A stretch of DNA of 64,000 bases from Dokdonella sp. (GTDB lineage: Bacteria > Pseudomonadota > Gammaproteobacteria > Xanthomonadales > Rhodanobacteraceae), in the NCBI RefSeq assembly GCF_017744955.1, contig NZ_JAGIAG010000002.1, positions 62,001 to 126,000 on the forward strand. Direction: 5' to 3'. Below the pieces are notes generated by a model that was not told the DNA's origin, did no database searches, and saw only the letters and a list, made by a program, of their open reading frames with translations. The translations under genes and the position numbers were made by a program. Position 1 is the first letter of the stretch. Every line of letters starts with the position of its first letter. Positions 1-8,860 of the stretch are shown piece by piece.

Positions 1-49
1 TCAGCGCCGGCACTTGCAGGCCGGAAGCGCCCAAGTGGCGAAATTCCAT
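1..49 (-). CDS. Aldo/keto reductase, N-terminal fragment (runs off left edge)
   Basis: Only the first 16 codons are in the window. They read MEFRHLGASGLQVPAL, which is the usual opening of aldo/keto reductases (NADPH-dependent carbonyl reduction, TIM barrel). A GAGGA ribosome-binding site lies just upstream of the ATG. The start is 22 bases after the stop of the MFS exporter gene on the same strand, so the two are probably cotranscribed. The family call rests on this short N-terminus alone. Confidence 0.6.
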   Translation of the reverse strand, partial: MEFRHLGASGLQVPAL

Positions 50-71
50 GTCGATGTCCTCGTGGTGATTT

Positions 72-1289
72 TCAGGGGCATGCGGCAGCGGCGACCGGTG
101 TTGTCGTCGGCGCGGCGCGCGTATCCAGACGCAGCGCGATCAGCGCGACGGCGAGGCCGGACAGGGTCACCAGCGCCGCGATCCACGGCAGCGACGTCAA
201 TCCCGGTCCGTGGTCGATCGCGACGCCGCCGAGCCAGGCGCCGAAGGCGTTGCCGAGATTGAAGAAGGCGATGTTGAAGCTCGAAGCGAGGTTCTGCCCG
301 GCGCCTTCGGCCTTGCGCAGCACGCGCAGTTGCAACGGCGACACGGTGGCGAACGCGGCGACGCCGAGCAGGCCGATGAAGATCGGCATCGCGATCGCGC
401 TGTGCAGGGCGAAGCGCATCGCGCCGAGCACGACGGCGAGCGCGACCAGCGTGCCGAGCAGCGACTGCGTCGGCCAGCGATCGGCCAGGCGTCCGCCGAG
501 CAGATTGCCGAGGATCATGCCGCCGCCGAACAGCAGCAGGATCGGCGACACCGCGCTGTCGGAGAAGCCGGTCAGGTCGACCAGCAGCGGCTGCACGTAG
601 GCGACGACGAGGAACACGCCGGCGAAGCCGAGCATCGTCATCGCCAGGCCCAGCCAGACCTGCGGCCGCGCCACGCCGCGCAGTTCGTCGACGAGCGGCG
701 CCGGCGCATGCGCTTCGCGGCTGCGCGGTACCAGCAGCGCGATCACCGCCATCGAGACCAGGCCGATCAGCACCATCGCCCAGAACGTCGCACGCCAACC
801 GAAGTGCAGGCCGAGCCAGGCGCCGGCCGGCATGCCGAGCAAGGTCGCCAGGGTCAGGCCGGAAAACATCACCGAGATCGCCGACGCCTTGCGGTCCTCG
901 GCGACGAGGCCGGTGGCGACGACGGCGCCGACGCCGAAGAAGGTGCCGTGGGTCAGCGAGGTGATCACGCGCGCGACCATCAAGGTTTCGTAGTTCGGCG
1001 CGAGCGCGCAGATCAGGTTGCCGATCGTGTAGATCGCCATCAGCGCGATCAGCACGACCTTGCGCGGCATCCGCCGCGTCGCGACCGTCAGCATGGGCGC
1101 GCCGGCGAAGACGCCGAACGCGTAGATCGAAACGAGCATGCCGGCGGCGGCGATCGAAACGTGCAGGTCGCCGGCGACCTGCATCAGCAATCCCATGATG
1201 ACGAATTCGGCGCAGCCGATGCCGAACGAGCCGGCGGTGAGCGCGTACAGCGCGAGCGGTGTCCTCGACGAGGGGGCAGCAGTGGTCAT
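72..1289 (-). CDS. MFS exporter, DHA1 (AraJ-like) family
   Basis: A 405-residue inner-membrane protein with about twelve hydrophobic segments, the size of a drug:H+ antiporter-1 permease. The segment GTFFGVGAVVATGLVAEDRK near the middle of the N-terminal half resembles AraJ/YdhP-type sugar or drug efflux proteins. An upstream in-frame start would add 28 residues lacking membrane character, so the ATG giving MTTAAPSS was chosen. It is divergent from a LysR regulator and precedes an aldo/keto reductase gene, a common arrangement in which the regulator controls an exporter and reductase. The substrate cannot be told from sequence. Confidence 0.85.
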   Translation of the reverse strand: MTTAAPSSRTPLALYALTAGSFGIGCAEFVIMGLLMQVAGDLHVSIAAAGMLVSIYAFGVFAGAPMLTVATRRMPRKVVLIALMAIYTIGNLICALAPNYETLMVARVITSLTHGTFFGVGAVVATGLVAEDRKASAISVMFSGLTLATLLGMPAGAWLGLHFGWRATFWAMVLIGLVSMAVIALLVPRSREAHAPAPLVDELRGVARPQVWLGLAMTMLGFAGVFLVVAYVQPLLVDLTGFSDSAVSPILLLFGGGMILGNLLGGRLADRWPTQSLLGTLVALAVVLGAMRFALHSAIAMPIFIGLLGVAAFATVSPLQLRVLRKAEGAGQNLASSFNIAFFNLGNAFGAWLGGVAIDHGPGLTSLPWIAALVTLSGLAVALIALRLDTRAAPTTTPVAAAACP

Positions 1290-1377
1290 GGCTTCGGCGG
1301 ACGGATGAGGAAGGAACGGGAAGGGCGTAGCCTGAGTGCTTGCGGATCGACGAAAAACCGTCAGGATAGGCAATCAG

Positions 1378-1396
1378 TTTCAACGATTCGTTGAAA
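1378..1396. promoter_or_regulatory. Perfect 9-bp inverted repeat, likely LysR operator
   Basis: TTTCAACGATTCGTTGAAA is two perfect 9-base arms around a single T. It lies in the divergent gap between the MFS gene and the LysR gene and ends three bases before the regulator's ATG. LysR proteins bind interrupted dyads of this kind, usually in the gap shared with their target. This placement would also allow autorepression by blocking initiation. Binding is inferred. Confidence 0.55.
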
Positions 1397-1399
1397 ATC

Positions 1400-2395
1400 A
1401 TGGATCGCATCGGCGACATCAGCCTATTTCTGCGCGTGCTCGACCTGGGCTCGATCAGCGCGGCGGCGCGCAGCCTCGACCTCTCGGTCGCGGTCGCCAG
1501 CCAGCGCCTGCGCCGGCTCGAACAGCAGCTCGGCGTGCGCCTGCTGCATCGGACCACGCGCCGGCTGCACGCGACGCCGGAAGGCGCCGCCTTGGCCGAG
1601 CAGGGGCGCACGCTGGTCGAGGATCTGGAAGCGCTGGCGACCGATCTGCGGCAGAGCGGCACGGAGGCATCCGGTACGTTGCGCGTGACGACGTCGGCAT
1701 CGTTCGGCCGGCAGTATCTGTCGCCGCTGCTGCCGGAATTCCTGCGCCGTCATCCGCGCGTGCGCGTCAGCGTCGATCTCGACGATCGCGTGCAGGATCT
1801 GATCAGCGCCGGCTACGACCTTGCGGTGCGCATCGGCGCCCTGGCCGATTCGCGATTGGTCGCGCGCCGCATCGCGGCGAACCGGCGCGTGCTGTGCGCG
1901 GCGCCGGCGTATCTCGATCGTCGCGGCGTGCCGGCGACGCCGGAGGATCTGGCCGCGCATGATTGTCTGATCCTCACCGGCAGCCAGGGGCGCCAGGACC
2001 TCTGGCGCATCGCCGATCGCGACGGGCGCGAGGTTTCGGTGCGCGTCAACGGCCGCTTCGAGTCGAACTACGGCGAAGTGCTGCGCGACGCGGCGGTGGC
2101 CGGACTCGGCATCGCGCTGCATTCGACCTGGCACGTCTGCGACGACCTGCGCAGCGGTCGCCTGCTGCCGTTGCTGGAGGATTGCCGGATCGCCGAGACG
2201 GGCATCTATGCGGTGATGCCGCAGCGCCGGCTGGTGCCGTTGCGCGTACGTGCGTTCGTCGAATTCCTCGAAGAGCAGTTCGGCGGCGTGCCGCCGTGGG
2301 AGCGCGATGCGGGTTCGATCGCGGCGCCGGTTTCGCGGCGTGCGAGCCGTTCGTCGCGCACGCCGGCATCCTCACGGAAAAGGGAGGTTCGATGA
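1400..2395 (+). CDS. LysR-family transcriptional regulator
   Basis: A 331-residue regulator. The N-terminal winged helix-turn-helix (about residues 1-60) contains GSISAAARSLDLSVAVASQR and a conserved LGVRLLHRTTR segment. A periplasmic-binding-like effector domain follows (about 90-295). The C-terminal 30 residues are Ser/Arg-rich and probably disordered. A TTG three codons upstream is possible, but ATG 1400 fits family N-termini and leaves the palindrome outside the coding region. It is divergent from the MFS exporter and overlaps the next gene by four bases (ATGA), so it is translationally coupled to the PrpD-like enzyme. The effector is unknown. Confidence 0.88.
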   Translation: MDRIGDISLFLRVLDLGSISAAARSLDLSVAVASQRLRRLEQQLGVRLLHRTTRRLHATPEGAALAEQGRTLVEDLEALATDLRQSGTEASGTLRVTTSASFGRQYLSPLLPEFLRRHPRVRVSVDLDDRVQDLISAGYDLAVRIGALADSRLVARRIAANRRVLCAAPAYLDRRGVPATPEDLAAHDCLILTGSQGRQDLWRIADRDGREVSVRVNGRFESNYGEVLRDAAVAGLGIALHSTWHVCDDLRSGRLLPLLEDCRIAETGIYAVMPQRRLVPLRVRAFVEFLEEQFGGVPPWERDAGSIAAPVSRRASRSSRTPASSRKREVR

Positions 2396-3840
2396 GTTCC
2401 CCCGATATGCGCTCGGCCGTGCGGCCGGCACCGGACGCGCCGATGGTCGAGATCGCCGACTACGTGGTCGACTACGCGATCGCTTCCGAGGAGGCCTACG
2501 ACACCGCCCGCTACGTGCTGCTCGATTCGCTCGCCTGCGCGATGCTGGCGATGAAGTTTCCCGAATGCGTCAAGCATCTCGGCCCGCTGGTGCCCGGCGC
2601 GATCCTGCCCGGCGGCGCGCGCGTACCGGGAACCGACTGGGAACTCGACCCGGCGCAGGCCGCCTACGGCATCGGCGTGCAGGTCCGCTGGCTGGATTTC
2701 AACGACACCTGGCTGGCGGCGGAGTGGGGGCATCCCTCGGACAATCTCGGCACGATCCTCGCCGTCGCCGATTACCTCTCTCGCCAGGCCGTGCACGAAG
2801 GCGGTGAGGCCCTGCGCGTGCGCGACGTGCTGACGTACGCGATCAAGGCGCACGAGATCCAGGGCTGCTATGCGCTGCGCAATTCGTTCAACCGCGTCGG
2901 CCTGGATCACGTGATCCTGGTGCGGCTCGCCTCGACCGCCGTCGCGACGCGCATGTTCGGCGGCGGCAAGGAGGCGATCGTCGATGCGATCTCGCATTCG
3001 TGGATCGACAACGGCGCGCTGCGCACCTATCGCCACGCGCCGAACACCGGTCCGCGCAAGAGCTGGGCCGCCGGCGATGCCTGCCGGCGCGCAGTCATCC
3101 ATGCGCTGAACGCGATCAAGGGCTGCGTCGGCTATCCGTCGGCGCTGAGCGCGAAGACGTGGGGTTTCTACGACGTCGCGTTCGGCGGCGAGCCGTTCGA
3201 ATTCGAACGGCCGTTCGGAAACTACGTGATGGAAAACGTATTGTTCAAGATCAGTTATCCGGCCGAATTCCACGCGCAGACCGCCGTCGAGTGCGCGATG
3301 CGGCTGCATGCGGCGGTGGCCGATCGGCTCGGCCGGATCGAGAAGATCGTGATCGAAACCCAGGAAGCCGGCCGGCGCATCATCGACAAGACCGGGCCGC
3401 TGGCGAACTACGCCGATCGCGACCACTGCATCCAGTACATGGTCGCCGTGCCGCTGATCTTCGGGCGACTGACCGCCGACGACTACACCGACGCGGTCGC
3501 TGCCGATCCGCGCATCGACGCGCTGCGAAACCGCACGGAAGTACGCGAAAATTCGCACTTCACGCAGGACTATTACGATCCCGACAAGCGCTATATCGGC
3601 AACTCCGTGCAGGTGTTTTTCGACGACGGCAGTTCGACCGCGAAGATTTCGATCGACTATCCGGTCGGGCACCGCCGGCGCCGCGCGGAGGGCATTCCGC
3701 TGCTGCTGCAGAAATTCGACGCTGCGTTGGCCGGGCACCTGCCGGCTGAACGAGTCCGACGCCTGGTCGGCTTGAGCCGCGACCCGGGCCGGCTCGACGC
3801 GATGCCAATTCACGAGTTTGTGAATCTCTTCGCGTTTTGA
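2392..3840 (+). CDS. MmgE/PrpD family protein (2-methylcitrate dehydratase-like)
   Basis: A 482-residue protein. The run ending WLDFNDTWLAAEWGHPSDNLG (about 103-123) is the signature of PrpD, which dehydrates 2-methylcitrate in propionate breakdown. Length is typical (about 480). A good ribosome-binding site (AGGGAGG) precedes the ATG, which overlaps the LysR stop. No methylcitrate synthase, methylisocitrate lyase or acetyl-CoA synthetase gene is adjacent, so another substrate within the MmgE/PrpD superfamily is possible. Confidence 0.85.
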   Translation: MSSPDMRSAVRPAPDAPMVEIADYVVDYAIASEEAYDTARYVLLDSLACAMLAMKFPECVKHLGPLVPGAILPGGARVPGTDWELDPAQAAYGIGVQVRWLDFNDTWLAAEWGHPSDNLGTILAVADYLSRQAVHEGGEALRVRDVLTYAIKAHEIQGCYALRNSFNRVGLDHVILVRLASTAVATRMFGGGKEAIVDAISHSWIDNGALRTYRHAPNTGPRKSWAAGDACRRAVIHALNAIKGCVGYPSALSAKTWGFYDVAFGGEPFEFERPFGNYVMENVLFKISYPAEFHAQTAVECAMRLHAAVADRLGRIEKIVIETQEAGRRIIDKTGPLANYADRDHCIQYMVAVPLIFGRLTADDYTDAVAADPRIDALRNRTEVRENSHFTQDYYDPDKRYIGNSVQVFFDDGSSTAKISIDYPVGHRRRRAEGIPLLLQKFDAALAGHLPAERVRRLVGLSRDPGRLDAMPIHEFVNLFAF

Positions 3841-4043
3841 CTGACTCAATCCTTAACAACATCTTCACAAAAGAGTGGCCGAGCCTCGTCAATGCGGCTA
3901 GAATCCGCCCCGGCCCTGAACCCGTGATAAAGTGTTAAGTGTACGTTTCTTCTACGTCATTTCGGCGTAGACTAGAAAAGGTGCAGCGTCCTGCGAAGGG
4001 TTGGGCGGACGCATCGATAAAAAACGTAGAGAGGAGACTCTGG

Positions 4044-5228
4044 ATGAAACGTAAAGCCCTAAGCGCGCTCATCGCCCTGGCGCTCGTCGGCGGCGCCAGC
4101 GCCACCGTACACGCGCAGGATTCCGGTACTTGGTACATCGCGCCCCGCATTGGTGCGGTCATTCCCGACAGCGACCGCAAGACGGACACGTCCGTTTGGG
4201 GCGGTATCGGCGTCGGCGTGTGGGTCAACCCGCACCTGGCCGTCGATTTCGAATACACGATCAACAACGCCGACTTCAAGGACAACTCCTGGCGTCGTAA
4301 CCAGATCCCGGCGGGTTGGGATCGCGGCGACAAGCAGTGGGAGAACGTCGGCCTCGGCGTTTCGGCTCGCTGGTTCTTCGGCGACCCCGGTTCGGCCTGG
4401 CGTCCGTACGTGATGGCTGGCCTCGGCGCCATGCGTCATGCGGCGTACTCGGGCGTCCTCACCTCGGCGACCGGCTATGAGAACGATGGCTGGGATCCGT
4501 TCGCCACGGTCGGCGGCGGCGTCCAGTACAACATGTCCGAGCGCGTCGCGCTGCGTGGCGAAATCGCCGCCCGCTACGACCATGACAACAACACGATGAA
4601 CAACCTGGCCGAGTCGCTCGGCTACCGCGTGAAGCGCAAGAGCGGCTTCACCGACGGCATCGTCAGCGTTGGCCTGGTCTACAGCTTCGGCACCGCGGCT
4701 CCGGCCGCGGCTCCGGCCCCGGTCGCTCCGCCGCCGGCTCCGGACTGCCACTCGCTCGACGACGACAAGGACGGCGTGAACAACTGCGACGACCGCTGCC
4801 CGGATACGCCGGCCGGCACCATCGTCGGTCCGGATGGCTGCCCGCAGAAGGTCGTCATCGACCTGCGCGGCGTGAACTTCAAGTTCGACCGTCCGAAGAA
4901 GGGTGAGCACAAGATCGAGCCGACTCTGCAGGTCCCGACCTCGGATTCGATCGCGATCCTCGACCAGGCGATCGACGCGCTGAAGCGTTACCCGGAGATC
5001 AAGGTTGAACTCGACGGTCACACCGACTCGGTCGGTACCGATCAGTACAACCAGGGTCTGTCCGAGCGTCGCGCCCAGATCGTGGCCGACTACCTGACCG
5101 CGCACGGCGTCGACTCCAGCCGCATCGTTGCGGTGAAGGGCTTCGGCGAGACGCAGCCGATCGACACCAATGCGACCAAGGAAGGCCGCGCGCGCAACCG
5201 TCGTACCGAGATCAAGGTCGACCAGTAA
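4044..5228 (+). CDS. OmpA-family outer-membrane protein with TSP3 linker
   Basis: A 394-residue envelope protein that ties the outer membrane to peptidoglycan. Visible parts are a signal peptide cleaved after Ala24, an eight-strand barrel (about 25-212), an Ala/Pro hinge (213-233), a calcium-binding thrombospondin-3-like stretch with DDDKDGVNNCDDRCPD (about 238-253), and an OmpA C-terminal domain (about 275-394) with GHTDSVGTDQYNQGLSERRA and the Arg-rich NRRTEI end. GAGGAG precedes the ATG. Codon use is strongly biased, as expected of an abundant protein. The gene stands alone with its own terminator downstream. Confidence 0.93.
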   Translation: MKRKALSALIALALVGGASATVHAQDSGTWYIAPRIGAVIPDSDRKTDTSVWGGIGVGVWVNPHLAVDFEYTINNADFKDNSWRRNQIPAGWDRGDKQWENVGLGVSARWFFGDPGSAWRPYVMAGLGAMRHAAYSGVLTSATGYENDGWDPFATVGGGVQYNMSERVALRGEIAARYDHDNNTMNNLAESLGYRVKRKSGFTDGIVSVGLVYSFGTAAPAAAPAPVAPPPAPDCHSLDDDKDGVNNCDDRCPDTPAGTIVGPDGCPQKVVIDLRGVNFKFDRPKKGEHKIEPTLQVPTSDSIAILDQAIDALKRYPEIKVELDGHTDSVGTDQYNQGLSERRAQIVADYLTAHGVDSSRIVAVKGFGETQPIDTNATKEGRARNRRTEIKVDQ

Positions 5229-5259
5229 GCGCACGCAGTTTGGTGCACAGTGAAAAGGG

Positions 5260-5289
5260 AAAGCCCGGCGCAAGCCGGGCTTTCTTTTT
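5260..5289 (+). terminator. Rho-independent terminator of ompA-like gene
   Basis: AAAGCCCGGC pairs with GCCGGGCTTT over ten base pairs around a GCAA tetraloop, followed by a T-rich tract. It starts 31 bases after the OmpA stop codon. Confidence 0.88.
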
Positions 5290-5551
5290 GTCCCGGTCGC
5301 GCGACCGCACATGGATTCTGTCCCGCCGCGCTGGTGGAAGCATGCGCGGGTCGGCGCTTCGATGAAGAAAGGAAGCCGCCGCCCAGGAAGCGATGCGCTG
5401 CTGCGATCGCCCGGATGCGTTCAGCGAGGAATTGGTTCAGCGAAGGAATACGCGGCCCGGACTTCTATGGAATCGGAAACGGCAGTCCACCGCTGCCCCG
5501 CTGACTGAGGGCAGGGCGCAGCGGCAGGAAAGATCAAGAAGAGAGCGGGGC
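5290..5551. other. Intergenic region between convergent ompA and suhB
   Basis: No convincing gene is seen here. Short open frames are not supported by codon pattern or ribosome-binding sites. A weak resemblance to a cobalamin riboswitch core near 5460-5510 was considered and set aside because no gene lies downstream in the right orientation. Confidence 0.4.
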
Positions 5552-6355
5552 TCAGCGCAGCGCGAGCGGGGGCGTCAGTTCCGGCGCGATCGTCTTGACC
5601 ATCGCCCCGGCCACGGCGACGTTGCCGGCGATCAGGTGGCCGCTGTCGGGCAAGCCGTCGCGGCCGACGAAGTCGCAGTAGCGGCCGCCGGCTTCACGTA
5701 CCAGCACGCAGCCGGCCGCCATGTCCCAGACGTTCAAGCCGATTTCGTAGAAACCGTCGAAGCGGCCGGCGGCGACGTAGGCGAGGTCGAGCGCAGCGGA
5801 GCCGCTGCGGCGGATGTCTTCCGCTTCGACGAGCAGGGCGCGGGTCATGCCGAGCTGCGCTTCCAGATGCCGGCGCTGGCGGTAGGGAAATCCCGTCGCG
5901 AGCAGGGCGCCGCCGATGCCGTCGCGCTTGCCGACGCGGATGCGGCGATCGTTGAGATAGGCTCCGTTGCCCCTGTCGGCGGTGAACAGCTCGTCGCGCA
6001 GCGGGTCGTAGACGACACCGAGCGTCGGTTCGCCGTTTTCCAGCAGGCCGATCGACACCGAGAAGTGCGGAAAGCCGCGCAGATAATTGCGCGTGCCGTC
6101 GAGCGGATCGATGACCCAGACGTTGCGCGAATCGCCGCTCTTGCCCGACTCCTCGCCGAGGAAGGCGTCGCGCGGATAGGCGCGCTTGAGTTCGCGCAGG
6201 ATTTCCGCTTCGGCCAGCCGATCGACTTCGGAGACGTAGTCGTGGCGCTGCTTCTCGATCACGTCGAGACTGTCCAGGCGGTTCATGTAGCGCAGGATGA
6301 TCTGGCCGGCGGCGCGCGCGGCGCGCACCGCCACGTTGACGGCGGGTCTGGGCAT
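5552..6355 (-). CDS. suhB: Inositol-1-monophosphatase SuhB
   Basis: A 267-residue Mg-dependent phosphatase of the inositol monophosphatase superfamily. In enteric bacteria SuhB also joins the rRNA antitermination complex. Metal-binding motifs are present: GEES at 67-70, WVIDPLDGT at 80-88 (Asp83 and Asp86), and NVWDMAAG in the C-terminal half. Full length. It is divergent from trmJ with a 137-base gap, an arrangement also seen in other Gammaproteobacteria. Confidence 0.93.
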   Translation of the reverse strand: MPRPAVNVAVRAARAAGQIILRYMNRLDSLDVIEKQRHDYVSEVDRLAEAEILRELKRAYPRDAFLGEESGKSGDSRNVWVIDPLDGTRNYLRGFPHFSVSIGLLENGEPTLGVVYDPLRDELFTADRGNGAYLNDRRIRVGKRDGIGGALLATGFPYRQRRHLEAQLGMTRALLVEAEDIRRSGSAALDLAYVAAGRFDGFYEIGLNVWDMAAGCVLVREAGGRYCDFVGRDGLPDSGHLIAGNVAVAGAMVKTIAPELTPPLALR

Positions 6356-6492
6356 GCTGGTTCCGCTGGACGGAGTGGAAAAGAACGCGGCGCGGCGCGA
6401 TGGCCGCGCGCGGGGGGCGCAGGGTAGCAGATCACCGCACGGCGGGCGACTGCGCTATCGTCGCGCCGATCGCAACGACGCTCGCTCTGGCA

Positions 6493-7278
6493 ATGACCGA
6501 ACCGATTTCCGCCGACGCCCTGGCGCGACTGCGCTTCGTCCTCGTCCGCACCTCGCATCCCGGCAACATCGGCGCCGCCGCGCGCGCGATCCGCACGATG
6601 GGTCTGCACCGCCTCGCGCTGGTCGCGCCGCACAGCTATCCGCATCCGGAAGCCAACGCGCTCGCAGCCGGTGCCGACGACGTGCTCGCCGCGGCCACGG
6701 TCAGCGCCGATCTGCCCTCGGCGATCGCCCATTGCCGGCTCGTGCTCGGCGCCACCGCGCGCCGCCGCGGCGTGCTGCTCGACGAACTGAGTCCGCGCGA
6801 GGCTGCATCGCGCGTGCTGGCGACGCTCGCGGCCGGCGACGAGGTCGCGCTGCTGTTCGGCAACGAGCGCAGCGGCCTCGACAACGACGAGATCAAGCTC
6901 TGCCACGCCGCGATCGCGATACCGAGCGACCCGACCTATTCCTCGTTGAATCTCGCGCAGGCGGTGCAGGTGATCGCCTACGAATTGCGCCTTGCCTGGC
7001 TGCAAGGCGGAATCGAACCCCTGGCCGCGCGCAACGAATCGCCAGCCACCAGCGCGGACATGGAAGGCTTCTTCGCGCACCTCGCCCAGACGCTGGACGA
7101 GATCGACTTCCACAAGGGACGCTCGCCGCGCACGATCCTGCAGCGCCTGCGCCGCTTCTTCCTGCGCGCTCAGCCGGATGCGCGCGAGCTGCGCGTCCTG
7201 CACGGCATCCTCGCCGACGCGCAGCGGATGGCGCGGCTGGCGAACGCTGAACAGCGGAAGACTTTGGACGCGGATTGA
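6493..7278 (+). CDS. trmJ: tRNA (cytidine/uridine-2'-O-)-methyltransferase TrmJ
   Basis: A 261-residue SPOUT methyltransferase predicted to methylate the ribose at position 32 of tRNA anticodon loops using S-adenosylmethionine. The knot motifs are LVRTSHPGNIGAAARA near the N-terminus, LLFGNERSGLDNDEI in the middle and IPSDPTYSSLNLAQAVQVIAY. A frame-extending upstream start would add 31 untypical residues, so ATG 6493 was chosen. The last codons (LDAD) and the stop lie inside dispersed repeat A1, so the native C-terminus may have been replaced by the repeat. Confidence 0.92.
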   Translation: MTEPISADALARLRFVLVRTSHPGNIGAAARAIRTMGLHRLALVAPHSYPHPEANALAAGADDVLAAATVSADLPSAIAHCRLVLGATARRRGVLLDELSPREAASRVLATLAAGDEVALLFGNERSGLDNDEIKLCHAAIAIPSDPTYSSLNLAQAVQVIAYELRLAWLQGGIEPLAARNESPATSADMEGFFAHLAQTLDEIDFHKGRSPRTILQRLRRFFLRAQPDARELRVLHGILADAQRMARLANAEQRKTLDAD

Positions 7279-7351
7279 CGCGAATAAACGCGGATCAAGA
7301 AAAAATCCTCCGTTTTGCTCTATCCGTGTCCATCCGCGCCAATCCGCGTCC
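7266..7351. repeat. Dispersed palindrome, family A copy 1
   Basis: Arms 7266-7295 and 7322-7351 face each other. The outer 12 bases pair perfectly (GGACGCGGATTG with CAATCCGCGTCC), and most inner differences keep G-U pairing. It contains the trmJ stop codon and lies between convergent trmJ and the CBS-domain gene. Related copies are at 10666-10724 and 56075-56174. Confidence 0.85.
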
Positions 7352-7366
7352 GGCTTTTCCAAGCCG

Positions 7367-8662
7367 TCAAGGCACGCGCGCGATCAGCAGTTTGTCGATG
7401 CGCCTGCCGTCGAGGTCGACCACTTCGAAGCGGAATCCGCTCGCGCTGAAATGCTCGCCCGGCTGCGGGATGCGGCCGAAGTGCGCCACCGCCAGGCCGG
7501 CCGCGGTGCGGAAGTCGTGCTCCCGCTCGTTGGGCAGTTCGGACAGGCCGAGCAGTTCGCGCAGATCGTCGGCACCGACGCTGCCGTCGACCAGCCAGCT
7601 GCCGTCGTCGCGCTGGACGATCGGGTGGTCCTGAGTTTCCGCGAACGGCGTCGCCGTGCGTCCGACCACCGCCGCGAGCAGGTCGTTCAGCGTGACCAGG
7701 CCCTCGATCTCGCCGTACTCGTCGACGACCAGGGCCAGGCGCGTTTCGGCATCACGGAATTCTTCCAGCAGGTCGAGTGCGCGAGCGGTCGCCGGCACGT
7801 AGAGCGGCTTGCTGAGGTCGTGGAACAGATCGGCGTCGGCAGCGCCGGCGACGCGCCCGATCGCGCGCTTGACCTCCAGCACGCCGAGGATCTCCTGTTC
7901 GCCGCCGCTGTGCACCGGGTAGTGCGAGTACGGCGTATCCCGCATGACGGCCAGGTTCTGCTCCATCGGCGCCGCGGCGTCGAGCCAGGCGATGCGCGTG
8001 CGCGGCGTCATCACGCTGTCGACCGTGCGGTCGCCCAGGCGCAGCACGCGATTGACCATGTTGCGTTCGTGGGTGTCGATCACGCCCTGGTCGGCGCCTT
8101 CGGCGACGAGCAGGCGGATTTCCTCCTCGCTGACGTGCCCGCGGCTGGTCCTGTCCATGCCGAGCAGGCGCATCATCAGGCGGGTCGCCCAGATCAGCAC
8201 GAAGGTGAACGGTTTCGCCAGCCAGGCCATCGCGCGCATCGGCGCGGCGACCGCGATCGCGAAGCGCTCCGGATCGACCAGCGCGATGCGCTTGGGCACC
8301 AGTTCGCCGAGCAGCATGTTGAGGAAGGTGATGCCGGAAATGGCGACGGCGACCCCGATCGCGGTGCTGTAGCGATCCAGCCAGGGCAGGTCGAGCGTGT
8401 CGAACGCGGCGCCGATGCGTTCGCCGATGCCGGCGCCGAGCGCGGCGCCGGCGCTGATCTGCAGCAGGGTGATGAAGACCTGCACGGTGGCGAGGAACCG
8501 TTCCGGCTGCTGCACCAGTTCGAGCGCGAGCCGCGCCCGGCGGCTGCTGCGCGCGAGCTGCTTCAGGCGGCTGAGGCGCGAGGTCATCAGCGCCATTTCG
8601 CCGAGCGCGAAGAAGCCGTTCAGCAGGGCGAGCAGAACGACGAGTCCGAATTCGATCAGCAT
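7367..8662 (-). CDS. CNNM/CorC-HlyC family membrane protein with CBS pair
   Basis: A 431-residue protein of the hemolysin-C/UPF0053 family. An N-terminal DUF21 membrane domain (about 1-190) begins MLIEFGLVVLLALLNGFFA. A tandem CBS domain follows (about 205-330, with VMTPRTRIAWLD), then a CorC/HlyC transporter-associated domain (about 345-428). Family members act in magnesium or cobalt efflux; no haemolytic activity is implied. The open frame extends far upstream, but that extension is antisense to the DUF47 gene; the start at 8662 matches the family. Confidence 0.88.
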   Translation of the reverse strand: MLIEFGLVVLLALLNGFFALGEMALMTSRLSRLKQLARSSRRARLALELVQQPERFLATVQVFITLLQISAGAALGAGIGERIGAAFDTLDLPWLDRYSTAIGVAVAISGITFLNMLLGELVPKRIALVDPERFAIAVAAPMRAMAWLAKPFTFVLIWATRLMMRLLGMDRTSRGHVSEEEIRLLVAEGADQGVIDTHERNMVNRVLRLGDRTVDSVMTPRTRIAWLDAAAPMEQNLAVMRDTPYSHYPVHSGGEQEILGVLEVKRAIGRVAGAADADLFHDLSKPLYVPATARALDLLEEFRDAETRLALVVDEYGEIEGLVTLNDLLAAVVGRTATPFAETQDHPIVQRDDGSWLVDGSVGADDLRELLGLSELPNEREHDFRTAAGLAVAHFGRIPQPGEHFSASGFRFEVVDLDGRRIDKLLIARVP

Positions 8663-8860
8663 TCCGGTTCGGCGATCCCCGCGCCGCGGATGGTGTCCAC
8701 CGCTTCCTGCCTCCTCACCGTGCTGTCGACCCGGGAGTGTAGCAACTCGTCGCGCCGCGCTTCCCCGCGGCCGCGATTCGGTAACATAATTGAAACATCG
8801 GCTGCCGTCGCGCAGCTCCGGCAGCAGGTCCGCTGCGAAGTCGACGACAGGCGTATCCCC

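Noticed and set aside
1..1662. Minus-strand frame of 553 residues over the MFS gene
   Set aside because: It is Arg-rich and lacks domain motifs; the MFS frame and the edge aldo/keto reductase explain this region.
5455..5520. Sequence resembling part of a cobalamin riboswitch core
   Set aside because: GGAA..GG..TCC..GCTGCCCCGC is suggestive, but the outer B12-box elements are missing and the only gene downstream runs in the opposite direction.
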